Shown piece by piece: positions 1-7,328 of a DNA stretch of 44,213 nt. Source of the stretch: a virus; the IMG/VR virus record IMGVR_UViG_3300032397_000027, positions 1 to 44,213 of that record. One strand, given 5' to 3'. Both the position numbers and the translations under genes were made by a program. The notes below the pieces were generated by a model. The model was given only the letters and a program-made list of their open reading frames with translations, was not told the origin of the DNA and searched no databases. Position 1 is the stretch's first letter; each line of letters starts with the position of its first letter.

Positions 1-404
1 GCCAGGTCGACCAGCTTGCGGTGCTCAGGACCGTGCCACTTCTCCTTCTGCCAACGGAAGGTCCGGCCAGCCTTGTCTGCTTCGGCCCGTGCCGCGAAGA
101 AGCGCTTCCGGCGGTCCACATCGTGTGCATAATGGCTCACTTCATGGGCCACGGTCAGGACGCTGAGCATGGACGGATGGAAGACAATCTCTCGGTCACC
201 ACGAGAGGAGTACCAAGACTTGGTCTTCTTAACCCTTGAGAATCGCTTGGAATTTTTGTCCATGAGGGTGACGGAGATAGGCATCAGGTCGAAGAACTGA
301 AAGAGCTTCGAAGACATCTCCTTCACGTTCTCGAAGGTAGTCACCATCCCGTTGGCGGTGGCGTGGCGAAGGTTCTCCATCCGGTAGTACTTGAGGTAGG
401 CCAT
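1..404 (-). CDS. Zinc metallohydrolase-like protein, partial (C-terminus beyond left edge)
   Basis: Reading leftward from ATG at 404, an open frame of 134 codons runs off the window. It contains HEVSH (residues 87-91), the HExxH zinc-binding and catalytic signature, followed by WHGPEHR (123-129), whose H124 and H128 are candidate further metal ligands. HExxH followed by HGxxH resembles the SprT-like and phage or actinobacterial metallohydrolase families (TIGR04338-like), so it probably binds zinc; the substrate is unknown. It is divergent from the structural block. A near-consensus sigma-70 promoter sits just upstream, leaving almost no leader, and no Shine-Dalgarno (SD) sequence precedes the ATG. 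A later in-frame ATG (380) also lacks an SD. The metal motif is clear; the family name is less sure. Confidence 0.72.
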   Translation of the reverse strand, partial: MAYLKYYRMENLRHATANGMVTTFENVKEMSSKLFQFFDLMPISVTLMDKNSKRFSRVKKTKSWYSSRGDREIVFHPSMLSVLTVAHEVSHYAHDVDRRKRFFAARAEADKAGRTFRWQKEKWHGPEHRKLVDL

Positions 405-413
405 GGTAGACTG

Positions 414-443
414 TTTCTACAGGAAGGGATCGACACCTGTCAA
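414..443 (-). promoter_or_regulatory. Sigma-70-like promoter for the leftward metallohydrolase gene
   Basis: On the minus strand a perfect TTGACA (443-438) is followed by an 18-base spacer and TAGAAA (419-414), which matches four of six positions of the -10 consensus. The predicted start of transcription falls within a few bases of the ATG at 404, so the mRNA would be leaderless or nearly so. It is the only host-like promoter I could see with a perfect -35 box. Confidence 0.45.
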
Positions 444-451
444 GTGGGCAC

Positions 452-460
452 TTAATCTTT
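452..460 (+). promoter_or_regulatory. AATCTT-type intergenic motif upstream of the structural block
   Basis: TTAATCTTT lies in the divergent gap before the first structural gene, about 62 bases upstream of its start. It matches the AATCTT core of the motif repeated at later junctions but has T instead of C at the first position. Proposed as a late promoter element or RNA-processing signal. Confidence 0.4.
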
Positions 461-521
461 TCCTCGGATAGGCCGGGGTTGATGTAAGTCCCCCAGGCCG
501 TCTACAACCCAAGGAGTGCAA

Positions 522-905
522 GTGGCTAATATCGCGGTGGAGTTTAGCGTGTCAGTGACCGGTGAAACGACCGGTGAGATGTTCAAGGGTGTCTTCAAGG
601 CGATTCCCCGCCTGAGCCATAGCGCGAATCTGCGCCGTGACCAGCTGCGTCGGGACATCCTGGGCCCCAAGCCTGAGGATGCAGGTCCAGATGCCCAGAA
701 CGTGGCTGCAGTCTTTTCGAAGATTTGGGTCCATGTGACCGAGGCTCCGTCCTGGTGGAAAGACAGCCGGAACGGACTCGAACTCCTGGATGAGACCCCC
801 GTGGCTGCCGTGTACGACAATGTCGCACGTATTGAGCGCGAGGCCGTTGAGGCCGTTCGTAAGGCGGCCGAGACGGCCCAGGAAGAGCTGAAGAAGGCCC
901 CATGA
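522..905 (+). CDS. Hypothetical tail-region protein, first gene of the structural block
   Basis: A 127-residue protein of unknown function. I prefer GTG 522 as start because AAGGAG (511-516) lies 5 bases upstream; the in-frame GTG at 516 overlaps that site and has no usable SD of its own. The N-terminal half looks beta-rich (residues about 1-20, SVSVTGETTGEMFKG), the middle holds APSWWKD, and the last 35 residues form a charged Ala/Glu/Lys helix. The stop overlaps the next start (ATGA), so these genes are translationally coupled. Its place just before the tape measure gene suggests a tail completion or assembly role, which is inference. Confidence 0.6.
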   Translation: MANIAVEFSVSVTGETTGEMFKGVFKAIPRLSHSANLRRDQLRRDILGPKPEDAGPDAQNVAAVFSKIWVHVTEAPSWWKDSRNGLELLDETPVAAVYDNVARIEREAVEAVRKAAETAQEELKKAP

Positions 906-1129
906 AGAATCTTGACGACATCAAAATCGTAGCAGGTAAGGTCGGGGCTAGGACCAAAATCTACGTCAATGGCGAGCAGATTGGTAATTGCACCAGGGTC
1001 GAGTTTGTCGCCCAGGCCGGTGGCATGAACAGGGTGGTCTTTGAGGTCATTCCCGAGAACGTGCTCATCGAGCTTCCCAAGGGCCATTCGGTGCTGCGCA
1101 TGAAGGAAAAGAAGCTGAAGACTCCATGA
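902..1129 (+). CDS. Small beta-rich tail-region protein
   Basis: A 75-residue protein coupled at both ends by ATGA overlaps. It carries the pattern IYVNGEQIG followed by RVEF, a beta-hairpin opening that recurs in the 147-residue protein at 21696 (VYINGRPFG, then REFSF). Small beta-sandwich proteins of this kind occur among phage tail-tube and tail-completion components, but the similarity here is only a short motif. The C-terminus is basic. No enzymatic motif is visible. Function is unknown; a structural tail role is inferred from context. Confidence 0.55.
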   Translation: MKNLDDIKIVAGKVGARTKIYVNGEQIGNCTRVEFVAQAGGMNRVVFEVIPENVLIELPKGHSVLRMKEKKLKTP

Positions 1130-1665
1130 ACCATTATGACGCCCTGAAGTTGCTGGCCCTCAGGGCTGTCATGAAGCCGGATGGTGAGGCCAGCTATCGT
1201 AGCATCTGCCGCTGGTACAGCACCACCCTCCACACACCTCTACATCTAGTCGACGAGCTGCCCGAGGATGATGTCCTTCTGGCCTACTTCGAGTCGACCT
1301 ACGAAGACATGGAGGAAGACAAGCGGGAGGAGGTTCTCCAGGGGCTTCTGGAGACGGATGGGGACAGGAAGAAGAGGGCCCTCGACAAGGACGCAGAGAA
1401 CGCCGACGCCTTCGAATTTGCCCGTCAGATGGCCTATGAAGAGAAGCAAAAGCAGGCCAAGGCCAAAATCTCCGATGTCAAGGTCGAGAAGAAGACCTCC
1501 ATGCTCAGTCATACAGACCGCAAGGAAGCCAGCTTGGGGCAAGCGACTGTAACCCCAGCCTTTGAGAAGCTAGAGCCCGAAGTCAGTATCAAGTTCGTGG
1601 ATGCGGCTGAATTTGAGAAGGAACTTGAAGGATTTGGCACCATGAGCCCCAAAGATGGCAAGTGA
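1126..1665 (+). CDS. Putative tail assembly chaperone-like protein
   Basis: A 179-residue protein directly upstream of the tape measure gene, the usual position of tail assembly chaperones. The N-terminal third is a compact helical region with RSICRWYS (about 25-32) and an acidic stretch YEDMEEDKREE. The rest is highly charged and probably coiled or disordered, with a GTMSPKDGK tail. I looked for the programmed -1 frameshift typical of such genes: the upstream junction is a plain ATGA overlap without a convincing slippery heptamer, so the chaperone assignment rests on position and composition only. Confidence 0.5.
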   Translation: MNHYDALKLLALRAVMKPDGEASYRSICRWYSTTLHTPLHLVDELPEDDVLLAYFESTYEDMEEDKREEVLQGLLETDGDRKKRALDKDAENADAFEFARQMAYEEKQKQAKAKISDVKVEKKTSMLSHTDRKEASLGQATVTPAFEKLEPEVSIKFVDAAEFEKELEGFGTMSPKDGK

Positions 1666-1672
1666 CAATCTT
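1666..1672 (+). promoter_or_regulatory. CAATCTT motif upstream of tape measure gene
   Basis: CAATCTT begins directly after the TGA of the preceding gene, 30 bases before the tape measure ATG. It is one of the repeated junction motifs of the structural block. Confidence 0.5.
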
Positions 1673-1695
1673 CTCTGTATTCCCAGGGATAAAGA

Positions 1696-4143
1696 ATGAG
1701 TGACACCAAGGCCGTCAGGTTTCAGTTTGTGGTGGATGAGAACAGCGCCAGGTCCGTTCACCGGGTCCTGGACGACCTCATCAAGAAGGCCAATGAGCTT
1801 GGCAAAGCCATGGGCGGTGCAGGTGGCGGTATTCTGGGTGGCATCCGAACCGGTGGCGGTACCCCCAGTGCTCAGAGCACCCTAGCTGGACGTGGGGGCG
1901 TGGCCAGTAAGCAGGGCGGTGGTAGCATCACCCAGGTCCTGACGTCAAACGTGGACATCTTCAAGAAGATGGCCAACGATGGCAGTGCGGCAATGAAGGT
2001 GATGGGAGATGCCGTTCAGCGGGGGGTCAACCAGCAGCGGGGGGAGATTAACAAGCTCAAGGAGTCCCTGGACGCACTCGTTAGAACCTACGAAAAGGTC
2101 GGCGGCAGTGCCAGCGGGGCAATTGGGGAGAAGATTCAGAACAAGGTCCTCCAGATTCAGTCCCGGATCGGAGCCGGACAAAAGCAACTTGGGGCTCTTC
2201 GGGACATTCAGGGCTCAGGAAGAGAGCTGATGCCGGAAATCCCCTGGCCGGGAAGTGGAGCCGCCAAGGAAGGTCTCTGGTCGAAGCTGACGCGCAGCCG
2301 CGCTATGCCTGGTATGGGCATGGTCGACAGCGCCATGGAGGGCAGCTCCATTGGGCAGCTGCTCGGTGGCATGGGCATCACCAAGGGTATGGTCGGCGGT
2401 GCCGGGCTTGCCATGGTGGGTGCCTGGGGCGCCAAGAACATCTATAAGCAGCTCAATGAGGCACCCGACCAGCTTCTCAGCTCTGACTCTAGACAGGCCA
2501 CCATGTTGGCGCAGCGGTCTCTGGAGCTTCGCAACGGGGAGCTTCGGAACAAGACAGCTGAACAGCAAATCTTCCTGGATACCGACAAACGCAAGGATTA
2601 CGAGAGTCTGGGTAGCGGTTGGCGTCGTTTCGGTCACAGTGCCGGTGCTTTCTTCAGTGGAGAATTTGCAGATGCATTTACGGGCAGAGCTGCTGACCAG
2701 GGAGTCAAGGCTAGACGTAACAAGCAGATTGAAATGGAAAGGGCCACTGACCCTTTGATGGATGCCGTTAAGGGCGATGCTCAAAACTTTCGCGCAACAC
2801 TCGGCAGCATGCGTGCTATGGGTGTCTATGCCAAAAAGGGCCTGACTGGATTCGAGGCCCTGGCTTCGCATCGTAACGCCTACTCAGCTTTTGATGATAG
2901 CGAAATCGCCGCTGCATTTCAGGGCATCAGTGGGGCTGGCACTCGCGGAGCTGCTTATGGGCTACAGGGCTCTGCAATGCATGCTACTGCCGCAGGCATT
3001 CATGGCGCAGCCGGCAGCATTGGAACGATGTCTAAGTTTGGCGGTGGCGGAGCATTCGCAAATGCCATGCTGCAGATGGCTGGTGGTGGAAAAGTTGATG
3101 CAACCACGACCGGCATCATGACCCAATACATCGCTCAACAGCAAGACCGTCTTGGCATGAACACGGGAGCGGGTGCTGGGCAATTCCAGGGTCAGGGCCT
3201 CATGGACATGATTGCCAGGGGCACTCAGGGCCAAGGAGGCCGTCTCATTGCCGAGCAAAACATGAGGGGTGTCGACTACCTTCAGCGCGCGATGACAGGG
3301 CAGACCAGCCCCTACCAGCAGGCTCGTAATTTCATGATTGCAGGTGAGGCTGCCCCGGGTCTGAATGTGTATGGTCAAGGCTTCTTGTCCAGCAAGATGA
3401 GTATGACCGAGCTGGCCGATGCCGCTGAAGGCCGGGGCGGGGGCGTCTCATCCATCTTCAAGGCTTTGGGTGGTAACAAGGCTCAAGCCAAGGAATACTT
3501 CAAGGGTGTAACCTCCAGTCTCTTGGAAGGTGTTACCTCCGAAGGCATGGGTGGAAGTGACTCCGGGATTCTCATGAAGGCCATGGCTCAATCTGGCATG
3601 GATCCCAGAGAGTTCTTCAAGAAGGGCGGCTACAAGAAACTCAAGGGTGAAAGTGGGAAAATCATGACCCAAGAGCAGGCCATCGCTGCCTATGGCGGAG
3701 CCCTGACAGCCAGTGATGCCGACATGGACCCGGCCGCTGCCTTGGGTATGGCCAGAGCCATTGCAGGTGTCAGTGAGGGTCCAGGTAAGGGCAAGGGTAA
3801 GGCCGGTGCGGGTGGGATTCCAGAGACCGAGCTGGCCTCTCAGCAAATGAAGGTGTTGGCTGAGCAGGCTCGTGGAGCTGCAGGCGCTCTCACTGAGCTG
3901 ACCAATGCCGCCAAGTCAAACGCTGCCATGGCCAAGTTCGAGATGGACCATCGGGATGCGGGAAGTAAGATTACAGAGGCAGAGCGAGTCGCTGTAGGAA
4001 ACGCATTTGCCAGAAATCCAGAATTGACGGCCGAACAAGCGGAGCAGTATCTTGCGGAATTGAGGATTAAAACCGAAATAGCAAACAAGAACAAACCCTC
4101 TGTTACTCCCTCTTCGATCAAGAAAGAGGCTGGAGCATACTAA
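1696..4143 (+). CDS. Tail tape measure protein
   Basis: An 815-residue protein rich in Gly, Ala, Gln and Met, with no enzymatic motif. The N-terminal region (about 1-45) is helical, followed by Gly/Ser-rich linkers (about 40-80). A hydrophobic glycine-rich segment sits near residues 225-250, compatible with a membrane-active or tube-lumen segment. The second half alternates amphipathic helices with Gly-rich loops. Length, composition and position before the hub and spike genes fit a tape measure protein, which sets tail length and occupies the tail lumen before DNA ejection. It overlaps the hub gene by one base (TAATG). A weak AGGG lies upstream of its start. It is short for a very large phage, so a second tape-measure-like gene outside the window is possible. 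Confidence 0.68.
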   Translation: MSDTKAVRFQFVVDENSARSVHRVLDDLIKKANELGKAMGGAGGGILGGIRTGGGTPSAQSTLAGRGGVASKQGGGSITQVLTSNVDIFKKMANDGSAAMKVMGDAVQRGVNQQRGEINKLKESLDALVRTYEKVGGSASGAIGEKIQNKVLQIQSRIGAGQKQLGALRDIQGSGRELMPEIPWPGSGAAKEGLWSKLTRSRAMPGMGMVDSAMEGSSIGQLLGGMGITKGMVGGAGLAMVGAWGAKNIYKQLNEAPDQLLSSDSRQATMLAQRSLELRNGELRNKTAEQQIFLDTDKRKDYESLGSGWRRFGHSAGAFFSGEFADAFTGRAADQGVKARRNKQIEMERATDPLMDAVKGDAQNFRATLGSMRAMGVYAKKGLTGFEALASHRNAYSAFDDSEIAAAFQGISGAGTRGAAYGLQGSAMHATAAGIHGAAGSIGTMSKFGGGGAFANAMLQMAGGGKVDATTTGIMTQYIAQQQDRLGMNTGAGAGQFQGQGLMDMIARGTQGQGGRLIAEQNMRGVDYLQRAMTGQTSPYQQARNFMIAGEAAPGLNVYGQGFLSSKMSMTELADAAEGRGGGVSSIFKALGGNKAQAKEYFKGVTSSLLEGVTSEGMGGSDSGILMKAMAQSGMDPREFFKKGGYKKLKGESGKIMTQEQAIAAYGGALTASDADMDPAAALGMARAIAGVSEGPGKGKGKAGAGGIPETELASQQMKVLAEQARGAAGALTELTNAAKSNAAMAKFEMDHRDAGSKITEAERVAVGNAFARNPELTAEQAEQYLAELRIKTEIANKNKPSVTPSSIKKEAGAY

Positions 4144-6206
4144 TGGGCTCCTACAATCTTATCAATGAGCATCAGGCCCAGGCCGTCGATTCCAGCAAAC
4201 AGCTGGAGGCGGACAGTCTTGACTACGTGAGCACGTCGCCAAATTGGATCCTTATGATTGTCAGATTCAGGGAACCACTGACTTCAAGCCTGAGCCGTCT
4301 GGCGAAAATGAGCCACTACAATACCGGTGACGTATCTCTTGATAGCGATAGCTTCAAACTCACCGACACGAAGCCTCCGCTCATTATCACCAGTTCTTGT
4401 GTGCAGATGGATATCACTAGCTCCAAGGCGAACTACACGCAAAACCTCAATGCCGTCCTCAAGCCAGGGAAGGTGGAGTTTCTCTCTGCTATCATGCCTG
4501 GTGATTGGTGTCTCTGCTGGACGATGAACAGCAGGGAAAAGTACAGGGAGGTCCTGGACAAAATCAAAGCTGGTCAGGAGGCAGTAAATGGCTTTGAAGA
4601 CGGGCTCAAGTTTGTAGGGCGCGTTCACGATATTCGCGAGGTTCTAGCTCAAGCTCCGGGCGGACTCAAGACCATTCAATACAACCTCTCCGGCGTTGGC
4701 TTTGGGGAGTTGGACTCCAGCATCTTCTTTGACCCAGCACTAGCACGCAAGAGCACAACTCTCGCCAGAACCCTCCAGGACATGAATATCCTCATGAAGG
4801 ATATCCTGGAGACTGCCGCTAAAGAAGCTCAGGCTGGCAAGGGTGGCATCAGTGTCAACAACGTCATTCCGGCATTCCTGACAGCCTTCCTTGGCCGTGG
4901 CATTTCTGGCGTCGCGGTCGAGTCTGGAGGCCTAAATCTGGCTCAGGGCGCATCTGTGGCCAGCAAAGAAGCTCCTTTCTCGTATGTGATTCCAAATGGG
5001 GTTGCTAAGCTCCTGGGTGTCCAAGGAGCAAGCAAACCCAATGGTGTCTTCTGTTACGCAGACATCCTTGAGCTTGTTCAGGGTCTGCAGAAGTATCAAT
5101 CCAATGAGTTTCCGCAAATGTTCTATCCCACCGGGACTCTTCTCACCGATGAATCGAGAGGCGGAGCCCATAGGACTCGGCACATCACCAGTGAGCCCTT
5201 GAAGGGGGTCTTCCTCCCCATTCCTACGAGTTTTGATGGCAAGTCGGTCTGGAACCTGCTCAACGAATATCTGAATCCTGCCATCAACGAGATGTATACA
5301 GCCATGAAGTGGACCCCCAGCGGAAGGGTGATGCCGACGCTGGTCGTGAGGCAGCTCCCTTTCAGCTCCCCCATCATGAGTCAGAAGCTAGGGAATGATG
5401 TGACCGCCTACCACGAACTTCCCCGGTGGGTAGGAGACAAAACTCTCATTCGGAGTTTGGACGTAGGCCGTAGCGATGGGGCTAGGACGAACTTTGTCCA
5501 CATCTACGCACAGCCTAACAAGAAGACCCTGTCTTCAGCTCAGAGCTACCAAATTGTCCAGTGGCCGCCAATCAACGACCCCCAAGACATGAAGAGACAT
5601 GGCTTGCGTCCTCACATGGGGTCCATTCAGGCTGCGGCCACGGATTCGGTGACCGGTGGGCCAGGTCTCTGGATGAAAATCAAGTCTGACTTTCTTCTTG
5701 GTCAGCACATGATGTTGACGGGAGCCGTGTCAATGGTCGGGGTCACCCTCCCCATTGTGCCCGGAGACAACTTCGAGTTCAATAACATTCTCTACCATAT
5801 TGAGACCGTCAATCACCATGTGGAAATTAGAGCTGACGGTCACAAATCCTTCACGACACAGCTAAATCTCACTCATGGTCTTAGGGCTGATGTGCCCTCT
5901 GCTATCGAGAAGTTCTCCCCTGAAAGAAAGACGGTTAGCGGTAAGCCCCATCTTCGAAAAGATAGGATTAGAATTGGTGAATTCGTGGCTGCCTTCAAGG
6001 ACGGCGCCGGACGCGACGCGGCTTTCAAGACTTTAGGTGGCAAAGAAGCCTTTGTTCAAGCTGAAGTCGAAGATATTAGTGGGGAGACCAGTATCGAAGT
6101 CGGACAGATGGGCGAGAATCTGGACATCTATCTATACTCGGGTATTGACGCTGAAGACAATCGAGAGCTGGAACCCGGCGTTTTGGTCGTGGATGAAGAG
6201 GACTAA
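4143..6206 (+). CDS. Baseplate hub protein (gp27/late-control-D-like, tentative)
   Basis: A 687-residue protein between tape measure and spike, where the trimeric baseplate hub is normally encoded. Beta-rich segments near the N-terminus include PGDWCLCW (about 120) and FVGRVHDI (about 158). The middle has an Ala/Gly-rich helical insertion (about 225-285). The C-terminal third contains LPIVPGDNFEF and a histidine-rich strand near YHIETVNHHVEI, followed by a long acidic tail. No lysozyme catalytic motif is apparent. The start is ATG 4143 in a TAATG overlap with GGAG upstream. A CAATCTT motif lies within codons 4-6 of this gene, so the regulatory element overlaps coding sequence. The hub assignment rests on context and fold-like features, not on a diagnostic motif. 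Confidence 0.6.
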   Translation: MGSYNLINEHQAQAVDSSKQLEADSLDYVSTSPNWILMIVRFREPLTSSLSRLAKMSHYNTGDVSLDSDSFKLTDTKPPLIITSSCVQMDITSSKANYTQNLNAVLKPGKVEFLSAIMPGDWCLCWTMNSREKYREVLDKIKAGQEAVNGFEDGLKFVGRVHDIREVLAQAPGGLKTIQYNLSGVGFGELDSSIFFDPALARKSTTLARTLQDMNILMKDILETAAKEAQAGKGGISVNNVIPAFLTAFLGRGISGVAVESGGLNLAQGASVASKEAPFSYVIPNGVAKLLGVQGASKPNGVFCYADILELVQGLQKYQSNEFPQMFYPTGTLLTDESRGGAHRTRHITSEPLKGVFLPIPTSFDGKSVWNLLNEYLNPAINEMYTAMKWTPSGRVMPTLVVRQLPFSSPIMSQKLGNDVTAYHELPRWVGDKTLIRSLDVGRSDGARTNFVHIYAQPNKKTLSSAQSYQIVQWPPINDPQDMKRHGLRPHMGSIQAAATDSVTGGPGLWMKIKSDFLLGQHMMLTGAVSMVGVTLPIVPGDNFEFNNILYHIETVNHHVEIRADGHKSFTTQLNLTHGLRADVPSAIEKFSPERKTVSGKPHLRKDRIRIGEFVAAFKDGAGRDAAFKTLGGKEAFVQAEVEDISGETSIEVGQMGENLDIYLYSGIDAEDNRELEPGVLVVDEED
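4154..4160 (+). promoter_or_regulatory. CAATCTT motif inside the first codons of the hub gene
   Basis: CAATCTT starts 10 bases after the tape measure stop codon. Because the hub gene starts on that stop, the motif falls inside hub codons 4-6. Its distance from the upstream stop is in the range seen elsewhere, which argues that spacing from the upstream gene matters. Confidence 0.4.
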
Positions 6207-7310
6207 ATGGCGAATAGATATACAAACAGAGGTGTAACGCCGAGCTACCTAGAATCTCGATTCATGGGCGGCACCTCTCGTTCTCCAATGCAGGATGAGA
6301 CCTTCCAACTCCTCATGGGAGAGGTGAAGGAAATCATACCCGCCAGCAGCCCTAAATCTCTGAGCCGTAAGTATCTTGAGTACAATGTCGAGGTCCAATA
6401 TCGAGAGGCCGGCGGCCCCACCTCGTTGGTCACTTTTTCAAACTGTCTCCTCATCAACTCCCTGGCTGGGGTCGCTGACAAAAACCACTTCACTCTTCGT
6501 AGCGACAAGCGAGCGCCCGATGTAGACCAGACCAATACCACCGGAGCCAAGGTCCTGCTTCTTTGCATCCAGGGCAATGCAGGCCAAGCTTTCATTATCG
6601 GTGGGGTCCGAGAGGATGCCGGTGGGGATAAGGCCGATCATCACTACTTCTTCGAATTCAATGGAGCCCAGGCCACCATCAATAAAGATGGCGAGCTGCA
6701 GATTCGGTATCGAGGTGCCACCAAGGTTGATGGCAAGCTCGCCGATAGCGCGAATGCGGACGCTGAAGGTAGTACGGTCATCTTCAATAAAGACGGTGGA
6801 ATCAAGCTCTACACCAAGGACGAGAAGCAGTTCATTTTCCTGAATCACAAAGACAAGAAACTCGAAATCCTAGCCGATGAAGAGTGGAATGTCAAGGTCA
6901 ATAAGAAGCTCATCTTCGAGGCCGGCGACGACATTAGTGTTACCGGCAAGAAAGCCTGTAGCATCGAAATCAAAGACAACATTACCGTGCTTTCCTCTGG
7001 GGTTCTAGTGGGTGCTGCAACCGACTACTGGCTCCTAGCCAATGCCTACCGAGCGGGTGAGACGGCCATGATGCAAAAGCTCAGCGGGCTCCTGAAGACC
7101 ATTCAGTCCCAGATGCAGACGGCTGGTGCCAGCTTGGCAGCTGCTGCAGGTGCTAATTCCAGCTCAGGCTCCTCAGCGGTGACTCCATTCAACATGGCAG
7201 CAGCAGCCCTAAATGCTTGCGGGCCGCTTTTCGCACAAATGGCCGATGCGGTCGATACATTCGAATCTGGAGCTGATTCATATTTGTCGAAAAAGAACAA
7301 AAACGATTAG
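6207..7310 (+). CDS. Baseplate central spike protein (gp5/gpV-like OB-fold plus beta-helix)
   Basis: A 367-residue protein immediately after the hub gene; GAGG lies 6 bases upstream of the ATG. The N-terminal part (about 35-135) alternates short beta strands and ends in QAFIIGGVRED, typical of the OB-fold of phage spike proteins, where a conserved GG-V strand closes the barrel. Residues about 145-265 are short repeated strands (INKDGELQIRY, FNKDGGIKLYT, VNKKLIFEAG) consistent with a trimeric beta-helix. The C-terminal 100 residues are Ala/Ser-rich and helical. It would form the membrane-piercing tip below the hub. I see no lysozyme domain and no terminal HxH metal motif. Confidence 0.68.
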   Translation: MANRYTNRGVTPSYLESRFMGGTSRSPMQDETFQLLMGEVKEIIPASSPKSLSRKYLEYNVEVQYREAGGPTSLVTFSNCLLINSLAGVADKNHFTLRSDKRAPDVDQTNTTGAKVLLLCIQGNAGQAFIIGGVREDAGGDKADHHYFFEFNGAQATINKDGELQIRYRGATKVDGKLADSANADAEGSTVIFNKDGGIKLYTKDEKQFIFLNHKDKKLEILADEEWNVKVNKKLIFEAGDDISVTGKKACSIEIKDNITVLSSGVLVGAATDYWLLANAYRAGETAMMQKLSGLLKTIQSQMQTAGASLAAAAGANSSSGSSAVTPFNMAAAALNACGPLFAQMADAVDTFESGADSYLSKKNKND

Positions 7311-7315
7311 CGGAG

Positions 7316-7322
7316 CAATCTT
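7316..7322 (+). promoter_or_regulatory. CAATCTT motif upstream of the LysM-gp25 fusion gene
   Basis: CAATCTT starts 5 bases after the spike stop and ends 6 bases before the next ATG. The downstream gene has no SD at normal spacing; GGAG is 13 bases upstream. The motif therefore occupies the place of a ribosome binding site. Confidence 0.5.
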
Positions 7323-7328
7323 TCAGCC

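Noticed and set aside
1100-1135. Programmed frameshift joining the small gene to the putative tail assembly chaperone
   Set aside because: The junction is an ATGA overlap and I found no convincing XXXYYYZ slippery heptamer before it.
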